Source: Hydractinia symbiolongicarpus (Eukaryota; Cnidaria; Hydrozoa; Anthoathecata; Hydractiniidae). From it: a stretch of DNA of 64,000 nucleotides. The stretch is taken from NCBI RefSeq assembly GCF_029227915.1, contig NC_079882.1:5332001-5396000 (forward strand), in the 5' to 3' direction. Below, piece by piece: positions 35,501-47,400 of the stretch. Positions within the stretch are counted from its first letter, which is position 1, and each line of letters begins with the position of its first letter. Both the position numbers and the translations under genes were made by a program. Under the pieces are notes generated by a model. It was not told the origin of the DNA, did not search any database, and saw only the letters and a list, made by a program, of their open reading frames with translations.

Positions 35501-38500
35501 AGCAGTTAGCCCACAATGGTCAATGTGATAGTGTCAATGTTGAAAGTACTTGGACTACTTTGAAGAATTGTCTTCTAGAAGCTTCTGATGATACCTGTGG
35601 GTGGACAAAAGGACCAGCTAGACATAGACAGAACTGGTGGTGGAATGATGAGGTTGACCAGTGTATAAAGAAAAAGAGGAAACTTTAGAAAGAGTGGAAG
35701 TCAGGTGGTAGTAAAAATATTTACTTAGAAGCTAAGCGTCGTGCTCGTACAGCAGTGTATAAGGCAAAATCAGAAGCAGAGAGAAACAGATTTGCAGATG
35801 TGTTAAGAAAGGAAGACCAGCGCAATCAGGTATTCAAGATAGCAAAGCAAATAAAGAAAGACTAATCAAGATGTTGTAGGTGAGAAGTGTATACGTAATG
35901 ATGAAGGTGTTTTGGCTAGCACAGAGCTTGGAAGAGTCATTATCAGAGATTGCTTAACACTGAGTTTGATTGGGACGAGGATAATTTGTCTGATGATGCT
36001 GTTGTAAAAGGGCCAGCTATGCAGATCAAGACAGAATGGGTAGTGGAGGCTATTAGGAAATTGAAGATTGGCAAGGCTGCAGGAGTATCAGGTATTGTTG
36101 CAGAGATGGTAAAAGCATCTGGATATATTGGAGTTGAGCTTATTACAAGTCTTGCTAACCAGATTATAAAGGATGGTGCTATTCCGAGTGAGTGACAGTC
36201 GAGTGTAATAGTGAATTGTTTCAAGGGCAAGGGTGATGCATTAGAAAGGAGTAACTATAGAAGTTTGAAGTTGGTTGATCAAGTAATGAAAATTATTGAA
36301 AGAATGATTGATAAGTTACTTAGAGAAAGAATTGATATAGATAAGATGCAATTTAGTTTTGTTCCAGGGTGTGGCACTACAGATGCAATATTTTTACTCG
36401 ACAGCTTCAGGAAAAGTATTTAGGAAAGAGAAAGAATCTCTATTTTGCCTTTGTAGATTTAGAGAAAGCTTTTGATAGAGTGCCACGTAAAGTTATTTGG
36501 TGGGCTATGAGAAAATTAGGTGTGGATGAGTGGCTAGTTACGATGGTACAGTCTATGTACAGCAATGCTAGAAGTCGTGTCAGGATTAACGATTCACTTA
36601 GTGATGAATTTAGTGTAAATGTTGGTGTACATCAGGGTTCTGTACTTAGTCCTTTGTTGTTTATTCTAGTCTTAGAAGCGCTGTCGATGGAGTTCAGAAC
36701 AGGTTGTCCATGGGAGTTATTGTATGCAGATGATTTGGTTCTCATAGCAGAGTCGATGGAAGAATTACTTGAAAAGTTTGAGAAGTGGAAGAAAGGACTA
36801 GAAGAGAAAGGGCTAAAGGTAAACACAGCAAAGTCTAAAGTCATGATTAGTAGCATTGCAGCCAAGTGTGACCTTGTAGTTGGAAAGTGGCCTTGTGGAG
36901 TTTGCAGGAAAGGGGTTGGTAGTAACTCAATTTTTTTTCAGACTTGCAAGCATTGGGTACATAAGAAGTGCAGTAGTATTAGTGGAAGGTTAAGAGCTGA
37001 CATTCAGTTTGTATGCAAGCGTTGCAAAGGTGAGATTATAGAGAATGAAGTATTTCCAGCTTTAATGATGTACAACATTGGCTCGTTAGAGATAGTTGGG
37101 CAGTGAAGGGGGTGTTGGAAGAAGTGTTACTTGCAGGATAGGTTCTGCTTGGAAAAAGTTCAGAGAGTTACTTCCTTTGTTGAATAGCAGAGTCCTGTCA
37201 ATTGAGGTAAAAGGTAGTTTGTATGAGGCCTGTGTAAGAAGTGTTATGTTGTACGGTAGTGAGACATGGGCAGTGAAGCAGGAAGATCTTGACCGTTTAG
37301 AAAGGAATGATATGAGAATGGTTAGTTGGATATGTAATGCCAGTCTGAGAGACAGAAAGAGTTCAGATGACCTAAGAAGCAGCCTAAGTCTCCGTAGAAT
37401 TAAAGATGCAAAGCCCAGAGGCAGACCGAGAAAGACTTGGCAGGAGGTTATAAGGACAGACTTGATACAGAGGAAGTTGAGTTTAGATCTAACACAGTCT
37501 AGATCAGATTGGAAGAGATCCAACCCATGCTAGCATGGAAAACGGATGTTAAGCCGATAATGATGATGATGATGATGATATTTAAAGCGTGGGGATGTGA
37601 TTAAACAAAACACATCAAACTAGGCACCATCTGGGACCAAAATTGGACACATTTTCTTAAATCTGGGTCAACCCACCTGTTTCAGAACAGATGGATTGAT
37701 GACATGATCAAAACTTTAAACCCCAATATCTCCTCAGCTGTTTGTCAAAAGTACATAACTGTATACAGTTTAATCAGCGTGTCAAGCTTTGCACATCAAT
37801 GTAAACTAGTAATGCTTTTTTGTTGTTGTTGTTTAGCTTAGCACAATTGTTGTGTCAATGGAAAACATTACTCCGTACATTTTAAGTAAACCAAGAATCC
37901 TCCAATGGCTGTTGAAATTTTTCCTTGACATTCTGTCTACACCGAATGTCTCAAGCTTCTTAGCACAGGTAATTACCAATGCATAATGCTGTAGATCATT
38001 TATTTCACCTAGCTTTAATTTTTTTTTAATTTTTTTAAACATATTATTAACTAGTATTTACAAAAAACTAAAATATTTGAAATAGAAATGCTTCATTTTA
38101 TTTCAGCAATTCTCTCTTAAAGTTGAATTGTCAAATTTCATGCTGAAATAAAATTATTTTGTTAGAACTAAAAACTAGGTACTAATTCATTTATTACGCC
38201 TTGTCTAACCTTAGTGTGAGCCTGTGTTGCAGCCATTCTGGAAATGAAAACTAATGATTTTCTTTATACACTTTACTTGGCATTGGCTTCTACCAAAGTA
38301 TATCTTCTACAATTGTCAGGAATGGCCCAAAAACAACCGTTTTGACAAAATTTTTGTAAAGGGTTATTTATTTATTTGTAAATTATCTATACAGGATGTC
38401 TTTTCAGTTGAAAAACGTCTTTTTTATAGGGTGCTGTAGCACAAAAAAGCTTTCTCAGCCTACTCAGAAAACCTTAATACAATAACAACCGAGTACCCCA

Positions 38501-41420
38501 AGCTGTACCGCAAAATATCGCCCAAGATCTAAGTGCCGACTGAGCTTGCGAGGACAGTACAATGACTGAGGGTGATATTTTTGGTACAGCCAGGGGTAAT
38601 CAGTTATTATTGTATTGTTAACCGTCTAAGTTAAATAAAAATAAAAAATGAGAATTTCGGTTTAGTGTTCTTATAATGTGATTCACAGCACTACTAAACA
38701 TTATAAGAATTCGAAATTCCTAGTAAAAAAAAATCCTTGTAAACAAAACGTTATGATGTTCGACACTTACTAAATGCGCAACTAAAATTTTGTTCAATAT
38801 AATAATAAATTTTTCAACTAGATGGCCAAGAATAACTAGCCTTGTTGAAGAAATATTCCGACAGAATGTTGGTGAAAATGGTTATTTTAACAGTTAAACT
38901 TGACATTGTTGTTGTTTCTATCCTATGAAAATGGTTTTATCGATAAATGCATTGTAGGAGTTAGATATAAAGTCATTTCCAGTTCTTCTTGAAACTTGTT
39001 TTTTCGTGCTTTTTTACATTTTAAGCTACTATTTTTCTTGACGATGGGCAATACCGCTACATATCGGCTCGTCGTTAAGAGCCCTAAGTTAATCAGAATG
39101 CCTAAAACAATGCGTCAATTATGTTTTAAAAAAACCGTTCGCAAGAAGAATATACTGAGGTAGAATATATTGAATTGACTGTACTTTCACCATGGAAACA
39201 TTGAAATATTATGTCCTTTTTTATATCTTAAATCGTCCAACCACGCTTACACATTGTAAGTCAAAATTTAAAATCAAAAGTGCTGATAAATCTTTAGCTC
39301 TAATCTGCTTGATTTTTTGTGTTGAGTGCTACCATTTTATATCTAAAACTTGCTTAATTATGTGTAATTACTAATTTACGCATGAAATTGGAACAACGTT
39401 CTTTCTAACAGCCAAAATAAATTATATAACGTGCACCTGGCTCTTCTCTCTTTCATGACCACTATTTTGATAGTGAAAGAAGTAAAAGAGAAATAATTAG
39501 GCTAACAGTTGATGTCTGAATTTCTTTAGAGAACACAGAAGCTGCTTGTTGAAATGTATTGGACAACTAAAAACTTTCGGTAAATACATTGACTTATAAA
39601 CATACTGTGTTGGTAAATTTAAGCAGTTATTATTCTGTAACAGTTCGATAAGAACTAAAACATTTTTACCCTGTTTTCTTGACCCTAAATCACATATACA
39701 TTGTAATTTTAGGTTTCATTATTGGGCGAAAACTATTATAGTTGATATTATTGAACATGATCCTTTAAAGAAGAAGACATTGCAATCGTTGTAAGTCGAA
39801 TTAAGAAACAGGATCGTTAAGCTATTCTTACAAAGGAGAGACAAGAGAGGGTATTGACGGTTGCTGTTGTTTTCATTGTCTTTTAAAAGTCATTTCTGGC
39901 AGAAAAAGGTTTACTGTAGCTAAGAAATTGTAAAACGTTTGTTTTAAACAATTCTTTTTAATGTTATTGGGAGTGTGTCTTAGGATACTGTATTATTTAC
40001 CATTATTTTAGTGGAGATGGTGTTGTTTTGCTGAACCATCTAGGGGGAGCTTTGCAAGTAGCAGAAAGGGATGAAGAAGTTGAAATGTTATATCAGTCCT
40101 TAAACAGCATAAATGCTTTCAATTTAAAAGCTATTATTAATGAGCATTCCTTCAAATTGGTGCAGAAACTATGGGGATCATTTTATTTGAAGGAACTAAT
40201 TCAAATTGTAAAGGAAATCTCCTCGAATCCAACTGACTGTACAGGCAACTTTTTATTGCTGATAGAACTTATAATAAATGCTTCTGAGAAATCTGAAACA
40301 TCATTTACCCGGTCAACATCAACAAATTCCTATAAAGAAATATCACGTCTTGTTGATGAAACCAATCAGACAGAAAACGTCACAGTTGATGCTAGCTCTT
40401 ATAATAGGTTTTTTCAAGATATTCGTGCCTTTCTTGAAAAATGTAAATCGATATTCCATGTTCGAACAGATGTTCCAAATGCGTTTTTTGTTTATTTGAA
40501 TGCAGAACTGGCTTCAGCATGTTCACTTAAACCAAGCACGTTGAGTGATTTAAACTTAAATGTAGTAATGGACTTCTTTATGGATTATTCCACCAAAGGT
40601 TACATTGTTTTTATTTTGTTTTACTGTTAGGACTTTATCTTTGCTTTTGTTATATGTTTTGTAAATTATGTGGTTAACACTTAGCCACAATTAAATTCTC
40701 TGAAATTTGATAAAAAAAAATAAAAAGATATGTTATTCTATATTTTTCTGCGCATCTATAATCAATTTTACTTAAATGCTTTACTCATATATTGTTCTGA
40801 GAATGCGAACTTCGTTGAATTTCTCTTTAAAATCTCCGAAAATTTTACTCTGACCTGGTTTTTGTTTTTCCCATATTTTTCTCTTTTTGTCTAAAAGTTT
40901 ATAACATCTTATAAATTATTTCGCAATTTAAAATTAAAATGGTCAACCTTTTTGTCTAAACTAGCATTCCAGAGCCAAGCAAATCAACTGGATCTAACAT
41001 CTCCCCCCTCCCCTGCTTTAATAAATTGATACAGTTAAGCACTATTGTTTTTATAGGTGTTAAAGGAAAATTTTCTGAGAAGATTATGTGTGGATTATTG
41101 GAACTTATTACATCAAGTGTGGAGACTGATATTCCCAGAATGGTTATGCTTAATATTCACCTTCCAAATCTCTTATCAATAGGTATGCTACCGTATGATT
41201 CTGAAGTTAAATTTTTACTTTTATACTTTTGCAAATTATAAAATCATGAATAAAAAGTTGAACTTTTTTAATCTGCATTCTACTTGAATGGCAATTATGT
41301 AGTTGAACTTAACATCTGTCGTGCAGATGTGTGCGCCAAGATTTTTGCTTGTCATGCATATAAACAATATTATTTATTTATTATACGTTGTTGTCGCCGT
41401 CGTTGTCGTTGTCATCTCTT

Positions 41421-41460
<40 letters not shown>

Positions 41461-44400
41461 TTGTTGCTGTTTAGGTTTCGATAACATGACTGAAGATATT
41501 GCATGCTTATTGCTGCAGTATGGTTCATTAGCATGTCGGTCGAAGTTTAAAACAGAACTGCTTTCAAAGAGCTTGGGGTTTATAAAATCTCTGTGCGATA
41601 TATTTCCGTCAATACAAGAAAAACAGTAAGAACATATAATTTGAAATGTGTTTTCACGCTTATTGTGTTATTTAGATACAACCCAGATGTCTTATCAGTA
41701 AAAAGTAGGTAAAAGGGCACTGATAGCGACAGATATATTTTTTGTGGACCTACTTCTTATTTTTTTTTAAATTTTTATTCTATCTTTTAAAGCGTAGTAA
41801 GAACTAAAAACCATAACACATATTTTACTTTCAAATTGTCAATCGTAACTAATTTCTCTCCCTGACTGCGCCAACCCTACATGATTGATTTTCTTTCGCG
41901 TAGCGGGTACTATTGCTTAGATTCTTTTGTATGCAAACTAGATTAAATGTTAAATATGAATCTAGTAGTTCTTTTGTTGTTTTAAAGAGTTTAAAAATTT
42001 TTCAGTCAAACAGCAATGAAAAAAGTGCAATAAATAATCTCTGTTGAATCCGATTCCAAATGAATGTTTTTGTCGTGTTTTTAGATATGTGGATTGTGCC
42101 ATCTCACAGCGTATTGAATCTTTAACTATCGTAAAAAATTTGCTGCTAGAAGTTGTTAATAGTGTTACTCACTGTCATACTCAATCAGACAGCACCACAA
42201 ATTCATTGTTACCAGTAAAAAACACTAAGCAATTCGCCAAGGATTCAAATGAAGATGATTTTGGTGAAGATGAACTTGTTGAAAATCTCTTCAGACCTAA
42301 ACTAATGAAACTATTACTGGAACTTGCTTGTTCGATGATAAAAACTGGCGAAAATATAAACTACACATACGTCAGTGTTTTACCGAAGCTGTTGTACCGT
42401 ACTGACTTCCCATTGGTTCCTCAGGATTTACCACTTGCTTATTTCCCCTCTTGTGTGAATAAAATATCAACCTTGCCTTGGAGGGTTAGCAAAGAAAGTT
42501 TAGCTGTGGAAGTACTTCAGCTATGTATTGAGTGTTTAGCAGGAAGCATATGCACACCATTCCAAATTTGTGGAGTTATGATTCCAAAGCTAGCAAAGAA
42601 TTTAGATATGACTGGGTTAAATGATACAGTAAAGATGGATATACTTGGTGGTAAGTCTCCTTTCCTTAGTAATCTTCGTTGTTGTTTTTGTTTTGAATAA
42701 GATGCTTATTGTCGTTCTTGTTATTGTTGTTCCAATCGTTCATATGCCTAGCCAAAGAAGTCTAAAGAAGGTTTTTAATAAATAATTTAATAAAGATTTG
42801 AAGTAAGAGTTTGAAATATTTCTTTTACTATAAGTTAGATTTCTGAGGTGGATTTTTGTAGCAAGAGGGGTAAATAGGTAATTCTAATTGGAGTTTGGTA
42901 ACATATCCAATCTTGATGTCTTCTAGAGTTTATTCAAATCTGTTATTCGAAGTTGTCGACAAATCAGCACATAGAAACTCTAATCTCGCATGGAATCGAC
43001 GTCATGTCGCTACTGATGCCGACGAATAATGAGGAAGTTGACGTTAAAGCATTTATTCATAACATGACGGCGTCATTGGAAAAATTTGGAAATTCGTCAA
43101 GTATGCTGTTGTTAAAAAGCTCGTGTGAATTTATGTTGACGAATTTTAAGGACGAAACTGAATTAGTAAAGGTGTGTTGATTCATACCAAAGACTGTCTG
43201 CCATGTATAATAATAATCTCTCGTCTTCTCTTTTAACGAAACTTAAAAGGTTAGTTTTTTCACGTTAAGGAAAACCTATGTTGATCGACTGTTCATTAAA
43301 TTAATCCCCCTTTTAGAAAATAATATCGTCAAACACTGGTCTAATTTTTGCCTGATTTTCCTGCAACATTGTTTGACGCTTTTTTCTTAATATAACAGCT
43401 GGCTTACACTTGATATTTTTCAACTTTAGACCTTGTTCACATATCTCATCAAGAAGTATAACAGAAACGACATACGTAATGTGTTTTTGTTGTCTAAAAC
43501 TTGGTTTTCTCACGATCAGTACGCACCGTGCAGAAAAGCTTTGTATGACTACTCTGTTAGCAAATTTAAATCAAAACAGTTGCAAGTCATGACGGAGGTA
43601 AGTTTTTACCCTGCGTCAAGTAATTGAAACAATCAGTGGGAAATAGATAATATACATGATGATTTCGTGTGAGGACCGACGCCTAATCTTAATCTGTTTC
43701 AGGTCCTTGCCTCAAGAAATAGTGTTTAAACCTTTTTATTCACAGTTCCCTGAGGCGTGCTAAGAAAGCTTCGGGTACTTAATAACCGGAAATAATATTA
43801 AAAAAATTTCTTAATTTTTATAGATACTTACTTCGATAACAGCCTTTCAACAAACAGTGATAAAGACGTTGAACTCCACGGACGAAACAGAGCAACTGAT
43901 AATTGCATACTCAACCACAGAACCTCTGATAAAAGAGCTTAATAGTTGTATCCAAGACAACCGTTTTAATATTGAACGACAGGGAGATATAAAAAGCAAA
44001 CTTAATCGATTATTCCTCTACCATGTTTTATTCCAAGATAAAATTGAGGAGCTTTTTCACAAAACTGGTAGTATTGGCTGTATGGGTGAGATTGAAAGCG
44101 AGATTCCCCCAGATATTTTAGCGGATAGTATGCTTATGACTAAACTACAGACATGCGCAAAAAGAATTGAGCATATGCAAGTACCACGGTATCAAAGCTT
44201 AAAGTCGTTTGTTATCAATTTACTCAAGGGTTTCGTTGCAACACCTGGTAATGTTGCACAAACAGGCGAAATTAGTGATAACGCGAGGCAGAATAAAGAA
44301 ACAAAAGGACTTGTACATGAAACAGGAGATGTTGCTGTTAATATTACTGACAATCCGCCTCAAGAACGGAAGAGCAGTGGAGAAGATCTTAAACTAATAC

Positions 44401-47400
44401 TCGCAGAACGGGTGGGTGTACTGGAACGTGACTTAGCCTCGTTACCATGGAATGTATCAAAAAGGGAGAAGCTGTTATCTTCTGGATATAGTTCTTTGCT
44501 TTGGTGCGAGAAGATTTCAATTAAAGTTGAAACAAATGGTCAGTTGAATTTGGAAGAGAACTTACGTCAAACCTTACTGTCCTGCTTCACAGAGTATTGC
44601 GAATTACTTCGTCAGTTAGGAATACCAAATGTTTTAGTGGATGGAATCCAGGTAAAGGTGGAGGACATCTTCACGGAGGAGTATCCTTTGACTGAATTAA
44701 AAGGGAGGAGAGCCATTGTCGTGAAGGTGGGCGTCATTTGAATAATGGCTGCTTTGTTCATGCTATCATTTTCCTGTTTTAATTGGTAGAATCAAAGATG
44801 AAACATAAATATACGTAGTTATTTCCCTGAAAGTATTTCATCTATAACAAAATCTAAATCTATTCTCTTGAATTTAAATTTTGGAGAATGAACCATATAT
44901 TGTTTGGTGTTACATCGAGTATCGAGATTTTTACTATAAAACTTGTGGAAACAATGGGTTAAATAGTGTGACATAGTTTTAAATTTATTGTTCTAGGATT
45001 TCAAAAAGTCAAACTAGTTGATTTTTAATAAAAATTGTTCTAGGTGATTGATAAAAATGCATCTGTCAACAATCAGATGCGAATCCTGGAGCGAAAATCA
45101 GCGCTGTTGGTTCAAGAAGAAAACATTGAACAGAAAATCGAGAAAACATCTCGGCTTCCGTTAAAATCGTGCTCATACACAGCAGAAATAAATGTTTCTT
45201 TTTTTGATTGTGTTGATTGCTGTGGACCACAAATAGTTGGGTGTTATTCACCTGTGTCTGGTGAGCATTGTGAAAGACCTTTGGAAATAGGTTAGTACCT
45301 TTTGGTAGTTAACCAACGGGATCCCGAAGTTAAAAATGATGTACACATATTTTTCAAGTTTACTTTTCAAGAAACGTGCATTTAAGCAATGTATAGATAT
45401 AACGGAGGTAAAGAAAATATACCAGATGAAACTCTTTTCTAGATTCTACTCACATTATATACCAGCTTTTTAGGGTCGTCACCAGACATATAACGGCTTG
45501 AGACAACTAAATGGGTGCCATTTTGAGATACGTTTTTATGTAAATCAATTTGCAATAATATCTATACTGTGAATGCACATCCTTTACACAGATTTAGAAT
45601 TAGTACTGACAGATAGTAACTAAATTTGCTGCTTCATGTTTTTCGTGTTTTTAGGTATTCGTGCAGACAGTGCTTTTGCCAGTATATACAATGAAGATGG
45701 AGTAGAAATGGAAAACTGTGAATTGTTTTTTACAGATCAAGGAGTGTATGTGTACAAAGCGTACAGTTCTGGTCATCCCTATGACACAGCTGATGTGAGT
45801 TGTTAATACAGTATGAACTTACTTTGATTATTATGTATACACTTGATGTTGTATCATGGCTGAAATAGAAAAGTCATTTTGCCGCATGTTTTAAGTGTCT
45901 TTATTAATTTGAAGTTCAATAAATTTTTAAATTTCACTGATTGGTCGTTCTACAAATCGGTAATAATGCGTGTTTATTTTTAAGGTATGGCTGGCTCTCT
46001 TTATCGAACTCTTAGAAACGAAAGAATTTGTTCCCGCCATCATTTTACCCTATCATTTTCCTAATCGTACCACATGGGAGGCATTTAGAAGATGGGTGTC
46101 CCCCGAAATAACTGGTATTTACCTTTTTATATCTGTATGTAATGTGATGCAGGTATAGTTAAGTTTTTTTAAAAGTTAACGGCGAAGTATTAAGGAGCTA
46201 ATTCGTGTATTTTGGTAAAAAAAAGTAGAAAATTACCATTTTTCTCCTAAATTTAGGCACCGTGCTAACATGCGATTTCGATTTTTCGTCCGAATGGCGC
46301 AGTTACTACGATTCGCGCCCTGAATGTGTTGGCTATGGCAAAGATATTATTTTAACGAAAGGATTTCGGAACACGGAAAGGCGAACGAGTTTCTCCTATC
46401 AGAGGCAGCTTTCTTTAAATACGAATAAGGATTTTGCGAGTATGTTGTTCGACTTTGTGATGGAAGCCATTTTGGAAAGAAACGATCTAAAAATTTATAG
46501 GTAATTTGTATATTTTGTTTTTTGTTGTTTTCAGCATAATTAAATACTAAAACTCCGTGTGAGGCTTTGTAATCATTTTTCAGGTAGACAAACTTAGTTT
46601 GATACTGATAAAAGTCGTTTAACGCCCCACGCACGTATGTCGCTCCCTAAAATTACTAGCTATTTATTTTTAATTTTTGCGTTGATATGCATATAACGTT
46701 GCATTTGATATATTTTACGTTATTGCCTTTGAAATCAGTTGGAATTGTCAATGTTTCTTGTTCCAACTGCTCTTTTGTAGCAATATCTAATTGTAGTGAC
46801 TAAATAGTATTTTTGCAACCAGGGCTAGACAACAATAAAAAATAAGCTATAAAAAATGGCTGGATTGTTTTTTACTTAAATTGTTAGCCATTTTGACTTT
46901 TTTTTTCATTTTCTAGGTTTCTGGGCAAGCACATCGCACTGTTTTTAAACGATCTTGTCAACACAGGTACATCACACCCTTATCTGATCAGCAACAATTT
47001 TGATTTCGACAGATGGAAAAAAGGCCAAAAATGCAAAGTGGATAAAAGCAAGAAAGACATTGTGGAGTCATTAGTTAATTTTATTCTCGACAATGTATCG
47101 ATTTTTATTTCTACGATGGATTTCAATATACTATTCAAAACACGTTTAAAGCAATTTCTTCAATTGAGGTCCTTTTTAGAGAAGAACTTGAAATCAAACA
47201 GTTTTTCTTATACCATGCGGAAACTAACTGAAACCACGAAAATCATAATAAGGTTTGTTGCGCAAATTTGTTGACCAAGTTTCTCAACGTTTCTGATTTT
47301 CACTGAATTCTCTCTAGAAGGAGAAAGTTCGTAAAAAAATAAGAGTAGAATTTAATACTGCGTTAGAAGTCCCGTGTAAGGTGGGCACGATGTGAAAATA

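Noticed and set aside
39030-39085. Hairpin TCTTGACGA..TCGTCGTTAAGA in intron 4 of the 1,677-aa gene
   Set aside because: Stem is short and interrupted; probably a fragment of a dispersed repeat but not enough to define.
41284-41484. Frame ending in a leucine run
   Set aside because: The leucines come from the (TTG)n microsatellite in an intron.
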